28,152 nucleotides of DNA from JBCDCB01 sp039182735 (GCA_039182735.1 JBCDCB010000008.1:1-28152), one strand, 5' to 3'. Shown: positions 5,456 to 14,372, counted from the stretch's first letter. Program-made: numbers and translations. Notes: a model not told the origin generated them from the sequence alone.

Positions 5456-7504
5456 TCAGGCAGCGCCGGCGCTGACGAGGCTCGCCGAGCCGGTGCGTTG
5501 CGGGCGTTTGGCGTCCTGCGCGGCGGGCGCGGAATCGAAGTCACTCGATTGCTGCGCGAAGTCTTCGCCGAAACGGATGAGTCGGAAGGAGTTCCCGATG
5601 ACGAAGAGGTCGCCCAGGAAGTGGTAGAGCGCGGCCATCGAGAGCGAAATCGTGCCGGTGGCGGCGATGGCGAGCCCGACGAGGGCGATGAGGATGGACG
5701 CGGCGATGTTCTGCCCGACGACGGTGCGCGACTTGCGCGCCAGCATCATGAGGAAGGGGATGCGCGAGAGGTCGTCGTTCATGAGGGCGACGCCCGCGGA
5801 GTTGGTGGCGATGTCGGAACCGGAGAGGCCCATCGCGACGCCGACGTCCGCGGTGGCGAGCGAGGGCCCGTCGTTGATGCCGTCGCCCACCATGAGGACG
5901 CGTCGCCCGTCGCCGACGTACTCGCCCACGAGTGTGTGCTTCTCTTCCGGGAGACACTCGGCCTCGATGTGATCGACGCCGACGGCGGCGCCGACACGCT
6001 TGGCGACGGGCAGGCGGTCGCCCGTAAAGAGGAGCAGGCGCTGCGCGCCGAGATCGCGGACGCGTTCGACCACGCCCTTGGCGTTGAAGCGGAGTTTGTC
6101 TTCGAGCCCGACCGCGCCGAGGTATTGCCCGTTGCGCATGAGGTGCACGCCGGTCATGCCCTCGATCTGCTGCTCGACGTGCGCGATGTCATCGCGGGTG
6201 TCGGGATTGAGTTCCTGGATCCACGCGGCACGCCCGGCGATGAGCTCGGTGCCGTCGCCCGTCGCGCGGACGCCTCGCCCGTGGACTTCCTCGACCTGGA
6301 GATCGGGGGCGGGCGTGATGCGCGCCTTGGTCGCGGTCTCCATGATCGATCGCGCGAGGGGGTGGTTGGACTGCGCCTCGGCGTCGGCGGCAGCCTGCAG
6401 CAGGTGCGCCCCTTCCACGCCCGGCGCGGGCGCCAGACGCGAGACGGCGAACCGCCCGGTCGTGAGCGTGCCGGTCTTGTCGAACACGACGGTGTCGATG
6501 TTCGCGGCGGCTTCGAGGTATGAGGTCTGCTTGATCATGACGCCGAGACGCGCGGCGGCGGCGAAGGCCGCCATCATCGCGGTCGGGCCCGAGATCAGCA
6601 GCGCGGCCGGGGTCGTCACGACGAGCACGGTGATCGCCTGCTCGATGTCCTCGGTGAACATCCACACGATCGCCGCGACGAGCAGCACGACCGGCACGAA
6701 GAACGAGGCGACCTGCTCGATGAGCAGCTGCTTGGAGGACTTGGAAGACTCGGCCTCGCGGATGAGCGTGGCGACCTTTCCGATGGTGGTGTCCTCGCCG
6801 ACAAGGGTGACGCGGATGTCGAGCATGCCGGTCTCGTTGGTGGTGCCGGCGAAGACCTCGGTGCCCTCTTCGACCTCGACGGGGAGCGCTTCGCCGGTGA
6901 GCGAGGCCTGGTTGACGCTGGAGCGTCCGCTGACGACGACGCCATCGACCGGGAGGTTCTCGCCGGGGCGGACGCGGACGATGTCGCCCGGGCTGATCTG
7001 CTTGAGGCGGACGTCTACTTCCTGCCCGTCCGTGACGAGTCTGGCCTTGTCGGGCGTGAGGCGGACGAGCTCTTCGATGGCGCGGCGGGCACCCCACGCG
7101 GTGCGCCGCAGCAGGCGGTCGATGAAGAGCAGGATGAAGGCGATGTAGCCGGCGGCTTCGTACTTCCCGATCGCGATGGCGGCGGTGATCGCCAGCGCGG
7201 CGAGCGTGGCGCTGCCGAGCTTGTTGGAGAGGATCTCCCGGATCGCGGCGACGAAGAGCGCTGAGCCCAGAACAATCGCGCCGATGGCGGCGGGGATCTG
7301 GGCGACCTGGGGCTCGACGATCCCGAAGACGCGTGCGACGGTGGAGGTGAGCACCAGCACGCCGCCGATGAGCGAGACGAAGATCCACGCTTCGAGCGAT
7401 TGCTCGCTCCCTCCGCCGACGGCGAGCCCGTCGTCGGGCTTGGGCGTCTGGGCTTTCTGGGTGGCGAGGTCGGTGGCGTCGGCGACTCCGGCGTCGCTGT
7501 TCAT
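5456..7504 (-). CDS. P1B-like metal-transporting P-type ATPase lacking the CPC cysteines
   Basis: A 682-residue inner-membrane cation pump. Membrane helices lie near 39-60, 70-88, 99-130, 264-316 and 626-665. Actuator motif SLTGE is at 201-205, the phosphorylated Asp is D342 in DKTGTLT, and SNHPLA and GDGINDGPSLA mark the nucleotide-binding and hinge regions. The order matches heavy-metal ATPases. The membrane metal site, normally CPC(x)6P, reads TPA(x)6P at 298-307 with no cysteine, and there is no N-terminal HMA domain. The last helix has AALYHFLGDLFVIGNSFRL, recalling the His/Asn helix of P1B-4-like pumps. The ATG at 7504 has AAGGAA 6 bases upstream. The substrate cannot be assigned; cobalt, zinc or iron would be guesses. 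Confidence 0.88.
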   Translation of the reverse strand: MNSDAGVADATDLATQKAQTPKPDDGLAVGGGSEQSLEAWIFVSLIGGVLVLTSTVARVFGIVEPQVAQIPAAIGAIVLGSALFVAAIREILSNKLGSATLAALAITAAIAIGKYEAAGYIAFILLFIDRLLRRTAWGARRAIEELVRLTPDKARLVTDGQEVDVRLKQISPGDIVRVRPGENLPVDGVVVSGRSSVNQASLTGEALPVEVEEGTEVFAGTTNETGMLDIRVTLVGEDTTIGKVATLIREAESSKSSKQLLIEQVASFFVPVVLLVAAIVWMFTEDIEQAITVLVVTTPAALLISGPTAMMAAFAAAARLGVMIKQTSYLEAAANIDTVVFDKTGTLTTGRFAVSRLAPAPGVEGAHLLQAAADAEAQSNHPLARSIMETATKARITPAPDLQVEEVHGRGVRATGDGTELIAGRAAWIQELNPDTRDDIAHVEQQIEGMTGVHLMRNGQYLGAVGLEDKLRFNAKGVVERVRDLGAQRLLLFTGDRLPVAKRVGAAVGVDHIEAECLPEEKHTLVGEYVGDGRRVLMVGDGINDGPSLATADVGVAMGLSGSDIATNSAGVALMNDDLSRIPFLMMLARKSRTVVGQNIAASILIALVGLAIAATGTISLSMAALYHFLGDLFVIGNSFRLIRFGEDFAQQSSDFDSAPAAQDAKRPQRTGSASLVSAGAA

Positions 7505-7658
7505 GAGCGGTTCCTTGCAGGTGCCTCTCGGTCGTGCGGTGTCCCGAGCGGGATGGCCGCACCGCGTCCGTGTGCGCTTTCGTATGATAGTCGCTCACCG
7601 TCGCGGGTGGGATCGCCGCCTGTGTCACCCCGTTCGAGTCGAAGCCCGGTGCGGTTGC

Positions 7659-8732
7659 ATGAACGACGCGTACAGCCCCGAACATCTTGCCTCGCGGATC
7701 GCCGTCGTCGGGGACGGTCAGATGGGGCTGTGGTTCGCCGGCGCGATGGCCTCGGCGTATCCCGCGAGCGAGGTCGTCCTCTGGGGGCACGACCCGGCGG
7801 GGATCGAGCGTGTACGACAGACGCGCCGATCCGAGCGGCTGCCCGGGTTCGCGCTGCACCACACGGTCGAGGCGACGTCGGACGCGCCGGCGGCACTCCG
7901 CGGGGCCACGCTGCTGGTGAGCGCGGTACCGACGCAGTTCGTGCGACCGGTGTGGAGCGCGATGCGTTCGCACGTGCCCGCGGGCGTGCCGGTGGTAAGC
8001 GTGGCGAAGGGGATCGAGGTCGAGACGTCGCTCCGCCCGACGCAGGTGATCGCCGACGCGCTGGGCGAACTCGCGCAGGGCACGAAGGCCTCCGACGCGA
8101 TCGGCGGGGAGCGCGCGCACGCCGTGCTGAGCGGGCCGACGATCGCCGCGGAACTCGCGCGCGGGTTGCCCGCCACGATGATCGCGGCGAGCGAGCACGA
8201 GGCGTTCGCGAGCAGCGTGCAGCAGCTCTGCTCGCTGCGCTACCTGCGGGTGTACACGGGGTCGGACCCGATCGGTGTCGAGGTGGCGGGCGCCCTCAAG
8301 AACGTGATCGCGATCGCCGCCGGCGTGCTCGACGGGCTCAAGGCGGGCATCAACGCCAAGAGTGCGCTGCTCGCGCGCGGACTCGCGGAGATCTGCCGGT
8401 TCGGCGTGGCGCTGGGCGCGCAGCAGGACACATTCTTCGGCGTCGCCGGCGCCGGCGACCTCGCGACGACGTGCTTCAGCCCCGAGGGGCGCAACCGCTC
8501 CTGCGGGGAGGCGCTGGGGCGCGGTGAGACGCTCGAAGACTTCCTCGCGCGCTCCGACTCGGTCGTCGAAGGCGTCGCGACCACGCGTTCGGTCATGGAG
8601 TTGTCGCGCGAGCTGGGCGTCGAGATGCCGATCACGCACGCGGTGCATCGGGTTCTGTACGCGGGGATGGACCCGATCGAAGGCATCCAACTGCTCATGA
8701 GCCGACCGCCGACGAGCGAGCGGGTGGGCTAA
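7659..8732 (+). CDS. gpsA: Glycerol-3-phosphate dehydrogenase [NAD(P)+]
   Basis: Reduces dihydroxyacetone phosphate to sn-glycerol 3-phosphate, the backbone for membrane phospholipids. The product is 357 residues. The Rossmann motif is GDGQMG (18-23); the usual family motif is GxGxxG, with Trp where this has Met-Gly-Leu-Trp. LSGPTIAAELARGLPA and GALKNVIAIAAGVLDG (catalytic Lys) followed by GINAKSALLARGLAEI are typical of GpsA. The start is the ATG at 7659; the frame is open upstream from 7586, but that extension does not resemble the family N-terminus. There is no good Shine-Dalgarno. It diverges from the P-type ATPase across 154 bases, with a TATGAT box at 7583-7588. Confidence 0.93.
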   Translation: MNDAYSPEHLASRIAVVGDGQMGLWFAGAMASAYPASEVVLWGHDPAGIERVRQTRRSERLPGFALHHTVEATSDAPAALRGATLLVSAVPTQFVRPVWSAMRSHVPAGVPVVSVAKGIEVETSLRPTQVIADALGELAQGTKASDAIGGERAHAVLSGPTIAAELARGLPATMIAASEHEAFASSVQQLCSLRYLRVYTGSDPIGVEVAGALKNVIAIAAGVLDGLKAGINAKSALLARGLAEICRFGVALGAQQDTFFGVAGAGDLATTCFSPEGRNRSCGEALGRGETLEDFLARSDSVVEGVATTRSVMELSRELGVEMPITHAVHRVLYAGMDPIEGIQLLMSRPPTSERVG

Positions 8733-8744
8733 CCACCGCCCTGC

Positions 8745-8757
8745 TACCGTCCCGGCG
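8745..8757 (+). promoter_or_regulatory. GCTAnnnT -10 box abutting a GTG start
   Basis: TACCGT (8745-8750), preceded by GC, ends 6 bases before the GTG start at 8757, so transcription would begin at the start codon itself. No Shine-Dalgarno is present and no good -35 is visible. It fits a leaderless mRNA. Confidence 0.4.
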
Positions 8758-9662
8758 TGAATGACGCGCGGTTCATCTTCCTCGGCACGGGCACCTCGGG
8801 CGGCATCCCGATCATCGCGTGCGACTGCACCACCTGCCGATCCGACGACCCGCGCGACACGCGGACCCGATCCGGCGCCTTCGTGCAGTGGACCGACCCG
8901 ACGGGGCAGGAGCGCGTCGTGCTGCTCGACGCGACGCCCGACCTCCGCATGCAGGCGCTTCGGCACGAACTGTGGCGCTGCGACGCGATCCTCTTCACGC
9001 ACAACCACGTGGACCACATCTTCGGGCTCGACGAGGTCCGCCGGTTCTGCGCCGTGATGGGGCGCGAGCGTGGGGTCGGGCCGATCCCGATCGACATCTA
9101 CGGCGAGGAGTATGTGATCGACTCGCTCAAGCGGGTCTACAAGCACATCTTCGACCGCCAGAACAACGTGAACGACTCGTTCGTAGCGTCGCTGATCCCG
9201 TACGTGATCCCGACGCCGCCCGAGGGCACACACGCCTTCCCGATCGTGCTGCACGGGATGCGATTCACGCCGATCCGCCTGCTGCACGGTCGGCTGCCGA
9301 TCTTCGGGTTCCGGATCGAGCCGGCGAGCGGCGAGGCGGCGCCCCCCTTCCCGCTGGCGTATTGCACGGACGTCTCGGGAATCCCGCCGGAGTCGTGGAC
9401 GCTTTTCGAGGGGCTCGACACGCTGGTGCTCGACGGGCTGCGGCACCGCAAACACCCGACGCACTTCAACCTGACCAAGGCCGCGAGCGTGGCGCTGCAG
9501 ATCGATGCCCGGCAGACGTGGCTCACGCACCTTGCCCACGAGGTGCTGCACGCCCGCGATGAGCCGGACATGCCGGAGGGTGTCAACTTCGCCTACGACG
9601 GGCTGGCCCTCTCTGGCACCGGGGCGGGGCTCGACGAGCGGATCGGGTCGGCGAAGGCGTGA
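8757..9662 (+). CDS. PhnP-like metallo-beta-lactamase-fold hydrolase
   Basis: A 301-residue cytoplasmic binuclear-metal hydrolase. It opens with FIFLGTGTSGGIP and the structural zinc cysteines C22, C24 and C27 (ACDCTTC), as in PhnP-type phosphodiesterases. LDATPDLR (58-65) and the metal motif THNHVDH (81-87) follow. Later metal ligands sit in YCTDVSGIP and near THLAHEV. PhnP itself cleaves a cyclic ribose phosphate in phosphonate breakdown, but no phn genes are nearby, so the substrate here is open; another cyclic phosphodiester is possible. The start is GTG at 8757, 24 bases after gpsA, with a -10-like box immediately upstream and no ribosome site. Confidence 0.85.
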   Translation: MNDARFIFLGTGTSGGIPIIACDCTTCRSDDPRDTRTRSGAFVQWTDPTGQERVVLLDATPDLRMQALRHELWRCDAILFTHNHVDHIFGLDEVRRFCAVMGRERGVGPIPIDIYGEEYVIDSLKRVYKHIFDRQNNVNDSFVASLIPYVIPTPPEGTHAFPIVLHGMRFTPIRLLHGRLPIFGFRIEPASGEAAPPFPLAYCTDVSGIPPESWTLFEGLDTLVLDGLRHRKHPTHFNLTKAASVALQIDARQTWLTHLAHEVLHARDEPDMPEGVNFAYDGLALSGTGAGLDERIGSAKA

Positions 9663-9702
9663 TTCGTGGCGCGAGCGGGGCGACCGGGGGGCCTGTGCCC
9701 GC

Positions 9703-9708
9703 TATGCT
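9703..9708 (+). promoter_or_regulatory. GCTAnnnT -10 box before atpG
   Basis: TATGCT (9703-9708), preceded by GC, lies 9 bases before the atpG ATG. The leader would be 0-3 bases. No Shine-Dalgarno is visible before the start. Confidence 0.4.
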
Positions 9709-9717
9709 TGCCGCGCT

Positions 9718-10590
9718 ATGGCCAACGCACGCGACCTGAAAAAGCGGATCAAGGCGGTCGGGAACATCAAGCGCATCACGAAGACGATGCAGATGATCGC
9801 GACCAGCAAGTTCTCGCGCGCCCAGTCCAAGGCGACCGCGACCAAGCCCTACACCGAGGGCGTGTTCCAGCTCGTCACCGAGCTCGCGGCGAAGGCCGGG
9901 AACATCACCCACCCGCTCATCGACGGCCCGGACGGCGGCGCCAAGGGCCCCGAGGCCGTGCTGGTTCTCACATCGGACCGCGGTCTCTGCGGCCCGTACA
10001 ACGGCAGCATCATCCGCACCGCGATGCGCTACCTCCGCGACGAGGCCTCCGAGGGCGCGATCGTGGACGTGTCGGGCAAGAAGGGCGTCAGCGTCCTCCG
10101 CTTCAACAAGTTCTCCATCGATCGCCACCTCACACAGTTCGGGGACAACCCGCGCTTCGAAGAGGTCGAACGCCTCGCGCAGGATTACATGGACCGCTTC
10201 GTCAACGGCGAGTTGTCGGCGGTCCGCGTGGTCTACATGCGGTTCATCTCGGCCGGTCGCCAGCACCCGGAGGTGCTGCAGCTGCTCCCCCTGAAGCCGC
10301 CGGCGATGGAAGGCGAAGAGTCCGGCACGCGGGTGGACTACGAGTTCAGCCCCGACGCCGCGACGCTGCTGGGCGAGTTGCTGCCGGTCACCGTCAAGAC
10401 CACGCTTTTCCAGGCCTTCAACGACGCGGTCGTGTCGGAGCATGTCGCGCGCATGGTGGCGATGAAGGCGGCGACCGACAACGCCGGCAAGATGGGCAAG
10501 AGCCTCACCCGTGATTACAACCGCGTGCGCCAGGCGCAGATCACCACGGAGCTGACCGAGATCATCGGCGGCGCCGCGGCGCTCGAGTAG
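9718..10590 (+). CDS. atpG: F-type ATP synthase gamma subunit
   Basis: The central rotor shaft of F1Fo ATP synthase, coupling proton flow through Fo to catalysis in the alpha3beta3 ring. The product is 290 residues, the family's normal length. The N-terminal helix ANARDLKKRIKAVGNIKRIT with KTMQMIATSKF, the central SDRGLCGPYNGSI, and the C-terminal RQAQITTELTEIIGGAAAL are diagnostic. The start is the ATG at 9718; earlier in-frame starts lie within the preceding gene. No other atp gene flanks it: the neighbours are a PhnP-like hydrolase and cystathionine beta-synthase. The usual atpHAGDC order is therefore broken in this genome, unless this is a second copy. Confidence 0.96.
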   Translation: MANARDLKKRIKAVGNIKRITKTMQMIATSKFSRAQSKATATKPYTEGVFQLVTELAAKAGNITHPLIDGPDGGAKGPEAVLVLTSDRGLCGPYNGSIIRTAMRYLRDEASEGAIVDVSGKKGVSVLRFNKFSIDRHLTQFGDNPRFEEVERLAQDYMDRFVNGELSAVRVVYMRFISAGRQHPEVLQLLPLKPPAMEGEESGTRVDYEFSPDAATLLGELLPVTVKTTLFQAFNDAVVSEHVARMVAMKAATDNAGKMGKSLTRDYNRVRQAQITTELTEIIGGAAALE

Positions 10591-10615
10591 CCGCTCGCGG
10601 GCGATGAGCCCTCGC

Positions 10616-10621
10616 TAGAAT
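10616..10621 (+). promoter_or_regulatory. GCTAnnnT -10 box before cystathionine beta-synthase
   Basis: TAGAAT (10616-10621), preceded by GC, matches 5 of 6 of TATAAT and lies 7 bases before the GTG start at 10629. Transcription would start at or next to the start codon; there is no Shine-Dalgarno. Confidence 0.45.
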
Positions 10622-10628
10622 CCGATCC

Positions 10629-12071
10629 GTGAACAGCGCAAGCTATCAATCCGTGACGTCCGACATCGGTTCGCGTCCCGCGGCCCCCGTTTTCCACAAC
10701 GTGCAGGAGATGATCGGGAACACCCCGATGCTCGAGCTGCGCAAGCTGGACGCCGGGCCGTGCCGCCTCTACGCGAAAATGGAACTGCTCAACCCGGCCC
10801 AGTCGATCAAGGATCGCATCGGGCTGTGGATGATCGAACAGGCCGAGCGTGAGGGCAGGCTCGATCCCGCGGGCGACCCGCCCCCGACCATCGTCGAGGC
10901 GACCGCCGGCAACACCGGATTGGCGCTCGCGCTGATCGCGGGGCAGCGCGGCTACAGGATGAAGGTCGTCGTCCCGGACAAGATGAGCCAGGAGAAGATC
11001 CAGCATCTTCGCGCGATGGGCGCGGACGTGGTGCTCGCGCGCTCCGACGTCACGAAAGGGCATCCGGACTACTACCAGGAGGTTGCCGAGCGCCTCGCGA
11101 AAGACACACCCAACAGCGTCTACATCAATCAGTTCGGCAACGACCACAACCCGCGTGCGCACTACGAGTCCACGGCGCCGGAGATCTGGCAACAACTCGA
11201 GGGCAAGGTGGACGCCTTTGTCTGCGGCGTCGGGACCGGCGGCACGCTCACCGGCTGCGGGAAGTTCCTCAAGGAGAAGAACCCGAACTGCACCGTGATC
11301 GTCGCCGACCCGCAGGAATCGATCATCCACCAGCTCGTGAACTGCGGCGAGACCGAGCCCGCGGGCTCGTGGCTCATCGAGGGCATGGGCGAGGACTTCG
11401 TCCCCGACACGTGCGATCTCGAGTTCGCCGACGAGGGCGTGCCGGTCACCGACAAGGAGGCGTTCTTGGCAGCGCGCGAACTGCTCGAGAAGGAGGGCAT
11501 CCTCTCCGGTTCGAGCACGGGCGCGCTCATCGCGGGTGCGCTGAAGTGGTGCCGGAAGCAGACCGAGCCCAAAAACGTGGTGACGTTCATCTGCGACAGC
11601 GGCGCGAAGTACCTGTCGAAGATGTTCAACGACTACTGGATGATCGACAACGGGTTCATCGAGCGCGAGAAGACGAACACGCTGCGCGACCTGATCGCCC
11701 GCCGCCACGAGTTTGGCGAGGACGTCACCTCCAAGGAAGACGATCCCATCGGGCAGATCATCAAGCGGATGCAGATGTACTCGGTCTCGCAGATGGTCGT
11801 GATGGACCTGCGCGGCAAGGTCGCGGGGATCATCGACGAGAGCGACATCCTGCTCGCGGTCACCCACGACGGAGCCGCCTTCGACAAGCCGGTGAGCGAC
11901 TTCATGACGCGGCGCCTCGAGACGATCCGCCCGAGCGCGGACGTCAAAGAACTCATGCCGATCTTCCGCGCCGATCGCGTCGCGATCGTGGTGGACAAAG
12001 AGGGCGTATTCCACGGGCTTATCACGAAGATCGATCTCATCAACTACCTGCGCGCGGGGCTCGTCCACTAG
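10629..12071 (+). CDS. cbs: Cystathionine beta-synthase with C-terminal CBS domain pair
   Basis: A PLP fold-type II enzyme that joins serine (or acetylserine) and homocysteine to cystathionine. It has 480 residues. The PLP lysine is K61 in NPAQSIKDRIG, TAGNTGLALAL binds the substrate carboxylate, and GTGGTLTG holds the PLP phosphate, followed by SGSSTGA. Residues from about 350 form two CBS motifs, as in SQMVVMDLRGKVAGIIDESD and DRVAIVVDKEGVFHGLITK, which in homologues bind adenosyl ligands such as SAM. A plain cysteine synthase lacks them, and the gene is followed by a gamma-lyase-type enzyme 29 bases downstream. The start is GTG at 10629 with no ribosome site. SAM regulation is inference from the domain layout. 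Confidence 0.88.
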   Translation: MNSASYQSVTSDIGSRPAAPVFHNVQEMIGNTPMLELRKLDAGPCRLYAKMELLNPAQSIKDRIGLWMIEQAEREGRLDPAGDPPPTIVEATAGNTGLALALIAGQRGYRMKVVVPDKMSQEKIQHLRAMGADVVLARSDVTKGHPDYYQEVAERLAKDTPNSVYINQFGNDHNPRAHYESTAPEIWQQLEGKVDAFVCGVGTGGTLTGCGKFLKEKNPNCTVIVADPQESIIHQLVNCGETEPAGSWLIEGMGEDFVPDTCDLEFADEGVPVTDKEAFLAARELLEKEGILSGSSTGALIAGALKWCRKQTEPKNVVTFICDSGAKYLSKMFNDYWMIDNGFIEREKTNTLRDLIARRHEFGEDVTSKEDDPIGQIIKRMQMYSVSQMVVMDLRGKVAGIIDESDILLAVTHDGAAFDKPVSDFMTRRLETIRPSADVKELMPIFRADRVAIVVDKEGVFHGLITKIDLINYLRAGLVH

Positions 12072-12100
12072 CGCGGAGCCAACCCAGGGAGAACGCACGC

Positions 12101-13309
12101 ATGGCAACGGGCAACTTCAAGCGCGGCACGATGGCCGTTCACGCGGGGCAGCGACCGGAAGAAACCACCGGCGCCGTCATGCCGCCGATCTTCACGAGCA
12201 GCACGTACGCGCAGTCCTCGCCGGGCGTGCATCAGGGCTTCGAATACACGCGATCGCACAACCCGACTCGCTACGCGCTCGAGCGCATGGTCGCGGTGCT
12301 CGAAGGCTCGACGATCACCGAATCCGAAGACCCTTCGCAGGGCGGCTTCGCCTTCGCGTCGGGCATGGCCGCGATCGGTACGGCGCTCGAACTCCTCGAC
12401 GCCGGCGACGCGATGGTGTGCATGGACGACGTCTACGGAGGGACCAACCGCCTGCTGCAGAAGGTCCGCCGGCGCTCGCAGGGCCTCGACATCCGATTCG
12501 CCGACATGTCTACGCCGGAGGGCATCGCGAGCGCGATGACGCCCGAGGTGAAGATGGTGTGGGTCGAGACGCCCACCAACCCGACGCTGAAACTCGTGGA
12601 TCTCGGCGCGGTCGCGAAGGCCGCGCGTTCGGTGAACCCCGACGTGATCCTCTGCTGCGACAACACGTTCGCCACGCCGATCAACCAGCGCCCGCTCGAG
12701 TTCGGCTTCGACATCGTCATGCACTCGACGACCAAGTACCTCGGCGGGCACTCCGACGTCGTCGGCGGCATGCTCGTCACCGGTCGCTCTGACCTCGGCG
12801 AACGCCTGCGATTCCTGCAGAATTCGGTGGGCTCGGTCGCCTCGCCCTTCGATTCGTACCTCACGCTCCGCGGCATCAAGACGCTCGACGTGCGCATGCA
12901 GCGTCACAACGAGAGTGGCATGCGCATCGCGCAGATGCTCGAATCGCACGAGGGCGTCGAGCGTGTCGTCTACCCGGCGCTCGCCTCGCACGCGCAGCAC
13001 GACGTCTACAAAAAGCAGATGACCGGCGCAAGCGGGATGATCACGTTCTTCATCAAGGGCGGGCTCGACGCGTCACGCGCGTTCCTTGAGAACGTCCGCA
13101 TCTTCGCTCTCGCCGAGTCGCTGGGCGGTGTCGAATCGCTCGTCGAACACCCCGCCATCATGACGCACGCGTCCGTCCCCGAAGACATGCGTGCCGAACT
13201 CGGCATCAGCGACACGCTCGTGCGCCTCTCGGTCGGCATCGAGGACTGCGACGACCTGATGGCGGACGTCGAGCAGGCCCTCGCGGCCGCCGTGCCCGCC
13301 AGCGCCTGA
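12101..13309 (+). CDS. Cystathionine gamma-lyase / gamma-synthase family enzyme
   Basis: A PLP-dependent Cys/Met metabolism enzyme of 402 residues. The PLP lysine is K212 in STTKYLGGHSDV, with DNTFATPI at 187-194 and the family C-terminus SLGGVESLVEHPAIMTHAS. Following cystathionine beta-synthase in the same operon, it most likely cleaves cystathionine to cysteine, completing reverse transsulfuration. Sequence alone does not separate this from cystathionine gamma-synthase, which shares all these motifs. AGGGAG precedes the ATG at 12101. The downstream ThiD2-ThiE gene begins one base after its stop, so the two are probably translationally coupled. Confidence 0.9.
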   Translation: MATGNFKRGTMAVHAGQRPEETTGAVMPPIFTSSTYAQSSPGVHQGFEYTRSHNPTRYALERMVAVLEGSTITESEDPSQGGFAFASGMAAIGTALELLDAGDAMVCMDDVYGGTNRLLQKVRRRSQGLDIRFADMSTPEGIASAMTPEVKMVWVETPTNPTLKLVDLGAVAKAARSVNPDVILCCDNTFATPINQRPLEFGFDIVMHSTTKYLGGHSDVVGGMLVTGRSDLGERLRFLQNSVGSVASPFDSYLTLRGIKTLDVRMQRHNESGMRIAQMLESHEGVERVVYPALASHAQHDVYKKQMTGASGMITFFIKGGLDASRAFLENVRIFALAESLGGVESLVEHPAIMTHASVPEDMRAELGISDTLVRLSVGIEDCDDLMADVEQALAAAVPASA

Positions 13310-13310
13310 G

Positions 13311-14372
13311 ATGCTCGCCCGACGCGCGATCGACGCGAACGCCAACCGCGCCCGCGAAGCGGCCCGCGTCATGGAAGACTGCGCGCGCTTCGTGCTGAAC
13401 GACTCGGACCTGAGCGCACGATTGAAGTCACTGCGCCACAACCTCGACGCCGCGCTCGCTGATCTGCCGGGTGGGCACGCGGCGCTGGTCGCGTCGCGTG
13501 ATACGCCGAATGACGTGGGCACCGAGATCAGCGTGGGGCGCGAGTCGGATCGCGCGAGCGTGCGCGACGTGGCCGCGGCGGCGGGTAAGCGACTGAGCGA
13601 GGCGCTCCGCGCGATCGAGGAGTTCGCCAAGGTCGAGTCGCCGGGCGTGGCGTCGCGTGTCGAGCGATTGCGTTACGCGGGGTACGACATCGAGAAGTCC
13701 CTCAACCTTGCTCTGATGGGCGGACGGGCGAGGCAGTACAGGCTCTGCGTGCTGATCACCGATTCGCTCTGCACGCATCACGATTGGCTTGAGGTGGCGC
13801 ACCGCGCGATCGAGGGCGGTGCCGACTGTCTGCAACTTCGCGAAAAGGACATGGAGGCTGCCGAGTTGCTTGCGCGCGCACGGGCGCTCGTGGAACTCGC
13901 GCGCCCGAGGGGCGTGGCGGTCTTTGTGAACGATCGGCCGGACATCGCGCTCCTCGCCGGTGCCGACGGCGTGCACGTGGGGCAACGCGACCTCGCCGTG
14001 CGTGACGTGCGCGCGCTGGCGGGCGATGCGCTGCTCGTGGGCGTGAGCACGACGACGATCGAGCAGGCCGAGCGCGCGCATCTTGAGGGTGCCGACCTGA
14101 TCGGTGCCGGCCCGATGTTCGAGACGAGCACCAAGCTAACGCCCGGCGGACGCACGGACGGCAGCCTCGCAGGGCCCGCGTTCATGCGCACGGTCGCGGA
14201 GCACGGCGTGCTGCGTGATGTGCCGCACCTCGCGATCGGCGGGATCACGCCGGCGAACGTGCGAGAAGTGATCGACGCGGGCGCGAAGGGCGTGGCCGTG
14301 TCGTCGTGCGTGTGCGGGGCGGAGGAGCCGGGGGTGGTGGGTGAGAATCTCAGAATGCAACTCGAACCATGA
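13311..14372 (+). CDS. thiE: ThiD2-ThiE fusion: thiamine-phosphate synthase
   Basis: Joins the pyrimidine and thiazole halves to make thiamine monophosphate. It has 353 residues, much longer than plain ThiE at about 210. Residues 1-135 (RRAIDANANRAREAARVMED and onward) match the ThiD2 domain often fused to ThiE. Residues 143-353 are the TIM barrel with CLQLREKD, FVNDRPDIALLAGADGVHVG, GAGPMFETSTK and AIGGITPANV. The ThiD2 part may phosphorylate the pyrimidine, but that activity is not established for all members. The start is one base after the previous stop, with no ribosome site, and the end overlaps the next gene by ATGA. A link to the sulfur genes may reflect the sulfur demand of the thiazole. 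Confidence 0.92.
   Translation: MLARRAIDANANRAREAARVMEDCARFVLNDSDLSARLKSLRHNLDAALADLPGGHAALVASRDTPNDVGTEISVGRESDRASVRDVAAAAGKRLSEALRAIEEFAKVESPGVASRVERLRYAGYDIEKSLNLALMGGRARQYRLCVLITDSLCTHHDWLEVAHRAIEGGADCLQLREKDMEAAELLARARALVELARPRGVAVFVNDRPDIALLAGADGVHVGQRDLAVRDVRALAGDALLVGVSTTTIEQAERAHLEGADLIGAGPMFETSTKLTPGGRTDGSLAGPAFMRTVAEHGVLRDVPHLAIGGITPANVREVIDAGAKGVAVSSCVCGAEEPGVVGENLRMQLEP

Noticed and set aside
6189..9551. A 1120-codon minus-strand open frame
   Set aside because: It runs opposite gpsA and the PhnP-like gene and reads His/Arg-rich low-complexity sequence; it also overlaps the P-type ATPase in another frame. It is an antisense shadow of high GC.
10515..12107. A 530-codon minus-strand frame over cystathionine beta-synthase
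   Set aside because: It is antisense to a firmly identified gene with Asp/His/Arg-rich shadow composition.
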